This document shows positions 35,810-42,277 of a DNA stretch of 64,000 bases, one piece after another. The notes under the pieces are model-generated. The model did no database searches, was not told the DNA's origin, and saw nothing but the letters and a program-made list of their open reading frames with translations. Source of the DNA: Klenkia marina (GTDB lineage: Bacteria; Actinomycetota; Actinomycetes; Mycobacteriales; Geodermatophilaceae). The translations under genes were made by a program, and so were the position numbers. The stretch is from positions 1 through 64,000 of the forward strand of contig NZ_FMUH01000002.1 in NCBI RefSeq assembly GCF_900101025.1. The letters run 5' to 3'. Numbering within the stretch: position 1 is the first letter of the stretch; each line of letters starts with the position of its first letter.

Positions 35810-35889
35810 CAGCCGTCCCGCACCGCAGCCGTCCCGAACCGCAGCCGTCCCGCACCGCAGCCGTCCCGCACCGCAGCTGTCCCGCACCG
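35810..35889. repeat. five tandem 16-bp repeats
   Basis: Five head-to-tail copies of CAGCCGTCCCGCACCG. Copy 2 has A for C at position 12 and copy 5 has T for C at position 5. They fill much of the 180-bp gap between the convergent Lrp and HNH genes. The length is not a multiple of three per unit and no gene crosses them, so they are non-coding. Copy number is likely to vary between strains. Confidence 0.9.
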
Positions 35890-35934
35890 CGGTCCGCCTC
35901 GCCGTGGGGGCGGGCGGCTCGGGGCGTGCTGGCG

Positions 35935-37155
35935 TCACTCGGTGCGGGGGCCGGTGATGATCTCGGTGTCGTCGGGGCGGTGGGTGCGCCATCGTCCGCC
36001 GGGGTCGCGTTCGACGCGGAAGCCGTGGTGGACCTTGGTGTGGTGCGGTTCGCACAGCAACGCCGAGTTCGCCAGCGACGTCTCCCCACCGTGCGCCCAG
36101 TGCACCAGGTGGTGCACATCGGCCCAGTGGTGCGGGGCGCCGCAGCCGGCGAACACGCAGGTCTGGTCCCGGGCCACCACCGCCCGCCGCAACCCCGGCG
36201 TCACCACCCGGTGGGTGCGACCCACGTCCAGCGGGGTGCCCTCGGGCCCCATCACGATCCGCGACACCGTGGCATCGCAGGCCAACCAGCGGGCGCGGGC
36301 CGCGGAGATCGTCGCCCCGAACCCCATCGACGCCGTCGCCGGGCCGGTGCCATCAGCGACCAGGTCCTCGACCCCGATGGTGACCACCACGTGGGGCTTG
36401 ACCGACCGCAGCACCGGCAACACACCGGCGCCCAGCTGACGGTCGGCCAGCGCCACCAGCGCATCGGCTTGGCGCTGCACCCGCGTGCGCAGGTCACCTT
36501 CGGGGCGGTCGGCCTGCACGATCGACTCCAACGCCGTCTTGACCTTCTCCCCACCGACCGCATCCAGGTCGAACCGGCCGGTCACCGACCCATCAGCGTG
36601 CGTGCTGATCGACAGCGCCCGCTGCTGCACCGGGTCCGGCTCCACTCCGTCGGGGTCCAGTGCTTCGACGAACGCTTGCACCGCGGTCACCAGCGCCCGG
36701 TGCGAGGACGTCACCGCCACCTGCGTCCAGGCCCGGTCGAACACGCCCAGGTCGATGCCCTGCAGCTGCGCCGCGGCCCGCTCGCGGTCCCCCACCGCCG
36801 AGGCCACCACATCGACCTGCGCGGCGGACACCGAGCCGTCGGCGAACGCCTCACCGAGCTGCGGGAAGTGCTCCACCGCCCGCCCCACCCGCACGATCCG
36901 CGAGGCCTCCGTACCCGACAGGTGCAGGTGCCCGATCAACCACGACCGCACCGACACCAGCCCGTCGACCTGCACCGCCTGGGTCAGCTCCGCATGCCGG
37001 CCCAACCGCGCCAGCACCGCGTCCAGCCGGTTGCGCTCGACCATCAGCTCCCGCATCTGGTCCAGCACCTGCACCGAGGACAGGTGGTGCAACGTCTCGA
37101 CGTCGTCGACCAGCAGATCCAGATCAGGGGCGGGAAGCACGGCCGAGTCGCTCAT
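35935..37155 (-). CDS. DUF222/HNH endonuclease-domain protein (13E12 type)
   Basis: A 406-aa protein of the mycobacterial 13E12-repeat family: a helical DUF222 N-terminus (about 30-300) and a C-terminal HNH nuclease. The metal and catalytic part is CVFAGCGAPHHWADVHHLVHW, then HGGETSLANSALLCEPHHTKVHHG, with Cys and His in the expected places. Function is uncertain; family members occur in many near-copies per genome. An SOS-like box lies 19 bp upstream of the ATG, fitting DNA-damage induction. A longer reading to 37218 runs through that box and is unlikely. Confidence 0.9.
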   Translation of the reverse strand: MSDSAVLPAPDLDLLVDDVETLHHLSSVQVLDQMRELMVERNRLDAVLARLGRHAELTQAVQVDGLVSVRSWLIGHLHLSGTEASRIVRVGRAVEHFPQLGEAFADGSVSAAQVDVVASAVGDRERAAAQLQGIDLGVFDRAWTQVAVTSSHRALVTAVQAFVEALDPDGVEPDPVQQRALSISTHADGSVTGRFDLDAVGGEKVKTALESIVQADRPEGDLRTRVQRQADALVALADRQLGAGVLPVLRSVKPHVVVTIGVEDLVADGTGPATASMGFGATISAARARWLACDATVSRIVMGPEGTPLDVGRTHRVVTPGLRRAVVARDQTCVFAGCGAPHHWADVHHLVHWAHGGETSLANSALLCEPHHTKVHHGFRVERDPGGRWRTHRPDDTEIITGPRTE

Positions 37156-37173
37156 CGCCCACCCCCTACTTCT

Positions 37174-37189
37174 TCGAACACCTGATCGA
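37174..37189 (-). promoter_or_regulatory. LexA (SOS) box-like site before the HNH gene
   Basis: TCGAAC-ACCT-GATCGA matches the actinobacterial SOS box TCGAAC-N4-GTTCGA in 11 of 12 fixed positions. It covers the promoter region of the minus-strand HNH gene, in a stretch clearly lower in G+C than its surroundings. Confidence 0.65.
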
Positions 37190-37325
37190 AGGATACTCCA
37201 CGGCGGGTGGCTCGGCAAGACGAAAGTGCAGCTCAGAGCATCACTTCCGGACGTCCAGGGATGACGGGCGGTGACTCGACCCGCGGGGCAACGCGGTGCG
37301 CGCGCGGCTCCGGGGGCCGCCGTCG

Positions 37326-38516
37326 TCAGTCGGGCTGGCGCAGCAGGTAACGGCCGAAGTGCGGCACGGTGAAGGCGATCTGCCCGCGCTCAGCGCTGTA
37401 GACCAGGCCCTTCTTGATCAGCGAGTCCCGGGCCGGCGACAGCGAGGCGGGCTTGCGGCCCAGCGACACCGCGACGTCCGACGTCGCCACCGCCGCGCCG
37501 GCCGGGCCGCCCAGCTCAGCCATGGCGTGCATGTACTCCCGCTCGGCCGGCGTCGCCCGGTCGTAGCGGGAGCCGAAGAACCCCACCGCCAGCTCGGCCT
37601 CGGCCGCGGGGGCGGCCACGGCGACGTCGTCCTCGGTGATGGGGCTGGTGGCGGCGAGGTCCCAGGTGACCTTGCCGTAGGCCTGCACGAAGTAGGGGTA
37701 GCCGTCGGCGGCGGCGTACAGGGCGTCGAGCGCGCCGGGGGTGAATGCGACGTCCTCCCGCTCGGCGGGGCCGACCAGTGCGCGGTCGGCGGCGGCCCGG
37801 TCGAGCCGGTCGATGCGCAGGTAGCGGAACAACCGCTCGGAGTAGGACTTCGACGCCGACAGGACGGCGGGCAGGTGCGGCAGCCCGGCACCCACGACGA
37901 TGAGCGGCGCGCCCTGCTGCGAGAGCTCGTGGCAGGCGGCGCAGATGGCGCTGACGTCGTCGGGCTGCACGTCCTGCATCTCGTCGATGAACAGCGCGAT
38001 GCCCTTGCCGGTGTCGGCGGCGACCCCGGCGGCGTCGCTGAGCAGCTCGACCAGGTCGATCTCCATGTCGCCGGTGTCGGCCCGGCCGGTGGCGGCGGGT
38101 GCGTCGATGCCGGGCTGCCAGCGGTCGCGGAGCTTGGCGTCGGCCGGCTGGTACTGCGCGAACGCCTTCACCACGCCCAGGACGTCGGCCACCGCCTCGG
38201 CGTTGCCGTGCCGCGGGCCCAGCTCGCGCAGCGCCATGTGCAGCGCGCTCGCCACCGGACGGCGCAGCGACTGGTCGGGACGGGCCTCGATCTTGCCGGT
38301 GCCCCACCCGCGGGCGATCGCCGCCGAGCGCAGGTGGTTGAGCAGCACGGTCTTGCCCACGCCGCGCAGGCCGGTGAGCACCAGTGACCGCTCGGGCCGT
38401 CCGTGCGCGATGCGCTCCAGGACGACGTCGAACGCGCTCAGCTCGGTGTCCCGGCCGGCGAGCTCGGGCGGTCGCTGGCCGGCGCCGGGGGCGTAGGGGT
38501 TCCGCACGGGATCCAT
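37326..38516 (-). CDS. AAA-type ATPase, ORC/STAND-like, unknown role
   Basis: A 396-aa P-loop ATPase. Walker A is TGLRGVGKT (about residue 50) and Walker B is IALFIDEMQD (about 176). A sensor block follows at VVGAGLPHLPAV, then a lid containing ADGYPYFVQAYG, a form shared by ORC1/Cdc6-like and archaeal-ATPase-like proteins. The C-terminal 90 residues resemble a winged helix (VAVSLGRKPASLSPARDSLIKKGLVYS), so it may bind DNA. TACGGT seven bases before the ATG fixes the start. It is widespread in actinobacteria without known function. It is divergent from an unknown protein. Confidence 0.82.
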   Translation of the reverse strand: MDPVRNPYAPGAGQRPPELAGRDTELSAFDVVLERIAHGRPERSLVLTGLRGVGKTVLLNHLRSAAIARGWGTGKIEARPDQSLRRPVASALHMALRELGPRHGNAEAVADVLGVVKAFAQYQPADAKLRDRWQPGIDAPAATGRADTGDMEIDLVELLSDAAGVAADTGKGIALFIDEMQDVQPDDVSAICAACHELSQQGAPLIVVGAGLPHLPAVLSASKSYSERLFRYLRIDRLDRAAADRALVGPAEREDVAFTPGALDALYAAADGYPYFVQAYGKVTWDLAATSPITEDDVAVAAPAAEAELAVGFFGSRYDRATPAEREYMHAMAELGGPAGAAVATSDVAVSLGRKPASLSPARDSLIKKGLVYSAERGQIAFTVPHFGRYLLRQPD

Positions 38517-38523
38517 GTCGGGC

Positions 38524-38529
38524 ACCGTA
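38524..38529 (-). promoter_or_regulatory. leaderless -10 element for the AAA ATPase
   Basis: TACGGT on the minus strand, seven bases before the ATG at 38516; the 37-bp repeat copy A lies directly upstream. Confidence 0.55.
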
Positions 38530-38533
38530 TTCC

Positions 38534-38570
38534 GCTCTCTAGCTCGAGACGTAGAAGCTCGTAGAACGGG
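38534..38570 (+). repeat. 37-bp element, copy A
   Basis: Begins GCTCTCTAGC and ends CGTAGAACGGG, with GTAG repeated at exact 10-bp steps (38551, 38561, 38571). It lies in the divergent gap between the AAA ATPase and the unknown gene at 38585. About 26-27 of 37 positions agree with copies B and C without gaps. Confidence 0.6.
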
Positions 38571-38584
38571 GTAGCGCGTGTCGC

Positions 38585-39187
38585 ATGCGCCTGCGCTACG
38601 ACGGCTGGATCCTCGGCACCGGCACGACCTCGGGTACGCGCCTGGTGGTCGGCCACTGGCCCCGCTCACCGCTCGGGCCGGTCTCCGACGTGATGGTCGA
38701 GCGCCCCGACGGCCACCGGCTGCTGCTCGCCCACACCGCCGAGCTGGCGGAGTTCGTGGCGAGCACATACACGTTCGACGAGGTCAGGGTGGTGCCGGTC
38801 GCCGTCGGGCGCGCCGCCGACCAGTGGGTCGTGCACGCCGGACCGCTCCGGCTGCGGGCCGCCGTCGGACGTCGGCCGGCCCTGGGGTGGGCGCTGCGGG
38901 CCGTTCCGTCACCGCTGGCCCGCACCCCGGCGTGGGTCGGCCTGCTGGACCCGCTGGCCCGGGTGGCCGGCATGCGCACCCGCGGCACGGCGGGCGGCGG
39001 GCGCACCGAGTGGTACGGCGTGCAGGACCTGCACCTGCTGCGCGCCGCGTCGGCCAGCTGGGACGGCGCCGACCTGGGCGGCCTGGCGCGGGTCGAACCA
39101 GCGGTGCGGTTCGGGTTCGGGTCGGTGCCGCCGACGCCGTCCGTCGTCCGGGTGACGACGACGATCGGGCTCTCTAAAGCTGTCTAG
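38585..39187 (+). CDS. conserved-looking protein of unknown function
   Basis: A 200-aa soluble protein that I do not recognise. It has no signal peptide or membrane segment. Composition is normal for the region, with several Trp residues and alternating hydrophobic stretches (LLLAHTAELAEFV, ADQWVVHAGPLRLRAA, WYGVQDLHLLRAASASWDGADL). The frame is open over its whole length with GTG/ATG choices only at the front; ATG at 38585 is preceded by TAGCGC seven bases upstream. Its stop shares the four bases CTAG with the stop of the convergent gene. It is divergent from the AAA ATPase and may be its partner. Confidence 0.65.
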   Translation: MRLRYDGWILGTGTTSGTRLVVGHWPRSPLGPVSDVMVERPDGHRLLLAHTAELAEFVASTYTFDEVRVVPVAVGRAADQWVVHAGPLRLRAAVGRRPALGWALRAVPSPLARTPAWVGLLDPLARVAGMRTRGTAGGGRTEWYGVQDLHLLRAASASWDGADLGGLARVEPAVRFGFGSVPPTPSVVRVTTTIGLSKAV

Positions 39188-39215
39188 TCCTCCACGGAGA
39201 CCGGCGTAGAACGGG
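39179..39215 (+). repeat. 37-bp element, copy B
   Basis: Begins GCTGTCTAG and ends CGTAGAACGGG, with GGAGA and GTAGA 10 bp apart at the same offsets as in copy A. It covers the overlapping stop codons of the two convergent genes and the 3' end of the TVP38-type gene, so part of it is coding. Confidence 0.5.
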
Positions 39216-39852
39216 CTCGACGCCACCGTCGCAGACCCAGCACGGCCAGCGCCACGGCGGCCGGGCCGACGGTGATGGCCAGGCCCCACTCCCCCAGCCC
39301 ACCGGCGACCGACCCGACGGCGACGTTGAACACCGCCCCGGGCAGCAGCCCGACCAGCGTGGCGGCCAGGTACACCGGCAATCGGACGCCGGACAGCCCG
39401 CCGGCGTAGTTGACCAGGAAGAACGGCAGCACCGGGGTCAACCGGGCCAGCACGACGGCGGTGAACCCGCGGTCCATCGCCAACTGGTCGGCCTTCCGCA
39501 GGCGCGGGCCGGCCAGCCGCAGCACGGTGTCCCGACCCAGTGCCCGGCCCAGCCCGAAGCCGAGCAGCGCGCCCAGCAGCGCACCGGTGACCGCGACCAG
39601 CAGCCCGACCCAGAACCCCAGCAGGACGCCGGTGAGCAGCGCCAGCGCGGTGCGCGGGACGGGTGCCAGCAGCGCGAGCCCGGTGCCGCCGGCGACGGCC
39701 GCCCAGCCGAGCACCCCGGCGCCGCCCACCCAGCTGCGCACCTGCTCGACCGTGGGCAGGTCGGTGGTCAGCACGAGGACGGCGCCGGCCAGCAGGATCG
39801 CCACCAGCAGCCCGACGCGCACCGCCTCGCCCCTGCCGATGCGCCGCGCCAC
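39184..39852 (-). CDS. TVP38/TMEM64-family membrane protein
   Basis: A 222-aa membrane protein of the VTT (SNARE-associated/DedA-like) domain family, with about five helices. The signature region is VLLGFWVGLLVAVTGALLGALLGFGLGR followed by RLTPVLPFFLVNYAGGLSGV, the Arg-Leu-x-Pro-x-x-Pro-Phe block of this family. Relatives flip lipids or protect membrane potential. GTG start with GACACT six bases upstream. Confidence 0.85.
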   Translation of the reverse strand: MARRIGRGEAVRVGLLVAILLAGAVLVLTTDLPTVEQVRSWVGGAGVLGWAAVAGGTGLALLAPVPRTALALLTGVLLGFWVGLLVAVTGALLGALLGFGLGRALGRDTVLRLAGPRLRKADQLAMDRGFTAVVLARLTPVLPFFLVNYAGGLSGVRLPVYLAATLVGLLPGAVFNVAVGSVAGGLGEWGLAITVGPAAVALAVLGLRRWRRARSTPVSVED

Positions 39853-39991
39853 GCCCCCAGTGTCCCGGGGGTGCTCCGTGCGCCCACGGAGGGCGACGGC
39901 GAGGCGCGCCCCGGCGACGTGGTGCGGGACCCACGCCCACCGGTGCGGCGCGGAGGGGGCGAGAACCCAGCGACCCGGCAGACTGCTGCGC

Positions 39992-40912
39992 GTGGCGGGG
40001 GTGCTGACCGGGTTCGTGGTCATCGGCGTCGTCATCGCGGTCGGGTACCTGGCGGCCCGGCGCGGGGTGCTGCCCGAGGGTGCGCAGGTGGTGCTGGCGC
40101 AGACGTCGTTCCGGGTGGCCACCCCGGCGCTGCTGTTCACCGTGCTGGCCGACGCCGACCTGGGCCAGGTCTTCTCCGGCACCCTCTGGGTCACCTCGGC
40201 CGCGGCGCTGGTCTGCGCCGCCGTGGTGGTGGGTGTGGGCGTCGTCCGGTCGTGGGGCACCCGCCGGACGACGATCGCCGCCATCGCGGCCAGCATGGTC
40301 AACTCGGCCAACCTGGGCATCCCGATCGCCGTCCACGTGCTCGGCGACGCCTCGCTGGTCGCTCCCCTGCTGCTGTTCCAGCTGGTCGTGCTCGTCCCGG
40401 CCGCCGTCGTCGCGCTCGACCTGTCGGGCCCGGACGACGGCACCGCCCGCTGGGTGCGGCTCACCGCTCCGTTCCGCAACCCCGTGCTCATCGCCTCGGT
40501 GCTCGGGCTGGGGGTCGGCGGGCTGGGGTGGACCGTTCCGTCCCTGCTGCTCGACCCGCTCGAGCTGCTGGCCTCGCTCGCCGTCCCGGCCGTGCTGCTG
40601 GCCTACGGCATCTCGCTGCACGGCGCTCCGCTGCCCGGCCGCGGGCCCGATCGGCGAGCGGTGCTGTGCGCCTCGGCACTGAAGCTGCTGGTCATGCCGG
40701 CGTCGGCCTGGGCGCTGGCGACCGCGGTGGGCATCGGCGGCGAGCAGCTGTTCGTCGTGGTGGTGCTCTCGGCGCTGCCGACCGCGCAGAACGTCTACAC
40801 CTACGCGATCGCCTACGGCACGGCCGAGCGGCTGGCCCAGCAGACGGTCACCGTCACCACCGCCGGGTCGGTCCCCGTGCTGCTGCTGGTGGCGGCCCTG
40901 CTGGGGCCCTAG
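39992..40912 (+). CDS. AEC-family (auxin-efflux-carrier-like) transporter
   Basis: A 306-aa protein with ten membrane segments in two halves. It starts VLTGFVVIGVVIAVGYLAARRGVLP; family motifs are SMVNSANLGIPIAVHVLG in helix 4 and SALPTAQNVYTYAIAYG near the end. Bacterial AEC proteins carry organic acids such as malate. CAGACT sits seven bases before the GTG at 39992; a GTG at 40001 is an alternative. The stop TAG overlaps the convergent lipase stop within CTAG. Confidence 0.9.
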   Translation: MAGVLTGFVVIGVVIAVGYLAARRGVLPEGAQVVLAQTSFRVATPALLFTVLADADLGQVFSGTLWVTSAAALVCAAVVVGVGVVRSWGTRRTTIAAIAASMVNSANLGIPIAVHVLGDASLVAPLLLFQLVVLVPAAVVALDLSGPDDGTARWVRLTAPFRNPVLIASVLGLGVGGLGWTVPSLLLDPLELLASLAVPAVLLAYGISLHGAPLPGRGPDRRAVLCASALKLLVMPASAWALATAVGIGGEQLFVVVVLSALPTAQNVYTYAIAYGTAERLAQQTVTVTTAGSVPVLLLVAALLGP

Positions 40913-41733
40913 CTCCGGTGCGCGTCGAGCCAGCCGACGACGTCGTCGAGGACCTGCTCCTGCTCGGGCTCGTTGTGCGGCTCGTGGAACAGGCCGGGGT
41001 GAACCGTGTGGGTCAGGTCGGACGACGAGGTGCCCGTGGCGACGAACTCGCTGGCCGCCGGCGGGACCAGCCGGTCGGCGCTGCCGTGGATGACCAGCAG
41101 CGGCAGGGTGAGCCGGCGCAACCGCTGCGGCATCGCGGCCACCGTCGTGATCATCTCGGCGCCGGTGCGGGCCCGCACCTTGCCCATGCGGTTCAGCGGG
41201 TCGGCCCGGTAGGCGGCCACGACGGCCGGGTCGCGGCTCACGGCGTCGGCGTCGAGCTCCAGGACGCCGAGGTCGGGCAGCAACCGGCCGAGCAGCGGGG
41301 CGGCGAGCTGCTGCACCTTGGTCGCCGAGGACAGGTCGAGCGCCGCTGCCGACAGCACGGCGCCGCGCACCGGCACGGACGGCGTCCCGGTCAGGTGCTG
41401 GGCGGCGACCAGTCCGCCCATGCTGTGCCCGTAGACGAACAGCGGGACGTCGGGGTGCTCCCCCGCCGCCCGCACCGCCAGCTCGTCGACGCCGGCCACC
41501 GTGGCCGCCATCGAGCCGATGTTCCCCCGGGTGCCGGGCGAGCGTCCGTGGCCGGGGTGGTCGACGGCGTAGGTGGCGTACCCCGACCGGGCCAGCCGCT
41601 CGGCGACGTGGGCGTACCGGCCGCCGTGCTCGTGCAGGCCGTGCACCAGCACCACGACGCCGGTGACGTCGTCGGGTGCCCACGCCTGCCAGTACTGCCC
41701 GGAGGAGAGGTGCCCGTCGGCGTGCGTCGTCAC
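40909..41733 (-). CDS. alpha/beta hydrolase, monoacylglycerol-lipase type
   Basis: A 274-aa serine hydrolase like mycobacterial monoacylglycerol lipase. The oxyanion-loop region is VVLVHGLHEHGGRYAHVAERL. The nucleophile Ser is in VYGHSMGGLVAAQ (about residue 105). The Asp is in VIHGSADRLVPP and the His in HPGLFHEPHNE. It acts on fatty-acid monoesters in the cytoplasm or at the membrane. TAGCCT six bases before the GTG gives a leaderless layout. Confidence 0.92.
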   Translation of the reverse strand: MTTHADGHLSSGQYWQAWAPDDVTGVVVLVHGLHEHGGRYAHVAERLARSGYATYAVDHPGHGRSPGTRGNIGSMAATVAGVDELAVRAAGEHPDVPLFVYGHSMGGLVAAQHLTGTPSVPVRGAVLSAAALDLSSATKVQQLAAPLLGRLLPDLGVLELDADAVSRDPAVVAAYRADPLNRMGKVRARTGAEMITTVAAMPQRLRRLTLPLLVIHGSADRLVPPAASEFVATGTSSSDLTHTVHPGLFHEPHNEPEQEQVLDDVVGWLDAHRS

Positions 41734-41739
41734 GGCCGC

Positions 41740-41745
41740 AGGCTA
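41740..41745 (-). promoter_or_regulatory. leaderless -10 element for the lipase gene
   Basis: TAGCCT on the minus strand, six bases before the GTG at 41733. Confidence 0.55.
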
Positions 41746-41775
41746 GCTCCGAGCCCGTCGGCAGGGGAGTCTGGC

Positions 41776-41812
41776 GCTCTCTAGCGCGACACGTAGACAG
41801 CCGCAGACGGGC
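41776..41812 (+). repeat. 37-bp element, copy C
   Basis: Begins GCTCTCTAGC and contains ACGTAGA, then GCAGACGGG ten bases on. The first 22 positions differ from copy A at only two places. It lies in the divergent gap between the lipase and the small membrane gene at 41844. Confidence 0.6.
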
Positions 41813-41831
41813 CGATCGAGCCGGGCGCCGC

Positions 41832-41837
41832 TAGGTT
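41832..41837 (+). promoter_or_regulatory. leaderless -10 element for the small membrane gene
   Basis: TAGGTT followed by six bases and the GTG at 41844. Confidence 0.55.
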
Positions 41838-41843
41838 GCCCCC

Positions 41844-42230
41844 GTGTCCACGATCGTGAGGTTCGCGCTCCGCGTCGTCGTCCTGGCCGTGATCATCTAC
41901 GTTGTCACGAACCTGGTCAGCGGCATCACCGTCATCGGCAACACCGAGGGGACGTTCGGCGAGGCCGGCACCTACCTCTGGGTCGCGCTGCTGTTCGCCG
42001 TGGTCAACACGGTGGTCGGCCCGGTGGTCAGGCTCCTGTCGCTGCCGTTCGTCGTCCTCACGCTGGGCCTGTTCCTGCTGGTCATCAACGCGGCGCTGCT
42101 GGGCATCACGGCGGCGATCAGCGACCGGCTCGAGGTGGACGGCTTCTGGACGGCGGTGGTCGGTGGCTTCCTCATCGCGCTGTTCAGCTGGATCGCCGAG
42201 CTGGTGCTGCCGCTCAAGGTCCGCGACTGA
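41844..42230 (+). CDS. phage-holin-family-4 / YvlD-like membrane protein
   Basis: A 128-aa membrane protein with four helices. The blocks are FALRVVVLAVIIYVVTNLVSG, YLWVALLFAVVNTVVGPVVRLLSLPF, VVLTLGLFLLVINAALLGI and TAVVGGFLIALFSWIAELVLP, the layout of the PF04020 family. Despite the name, most members are chromosomal proteins of unknown role (YvlD of Bacillus is involved in envelope stress). No lysis genes are near. Confidence 0.85.
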   Translation: MSTIVRFALRVVVLAVIIYVVTNLVSGITVIGNTEGTFGEAGTYLWVALLFAVVNTVVGPVVRLLSLPFVVLTLGLFLLVINAALLGITAAISDRLEVDGFWTAVVGGFLIALFSWIAELVLPLKVRD

Positions 42231-42264
42231 GCGTGCCGGAATGACGTCCCAGACGTCTGCGCAC

Positions 42265-42270
42265 TAGCGT
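42265..42270 (+). promoter_or_regulatory. leaderless -10 element for the glutamate dehydrogenase gene
   Basis: TAGCGT followed by seven bases and the ATG at 42278. No Shine-Dalgarno sequence precedes this 4.9-kb gene. Confidence 0.6.
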
Positions 42271-42277
42271 CGGGGGC

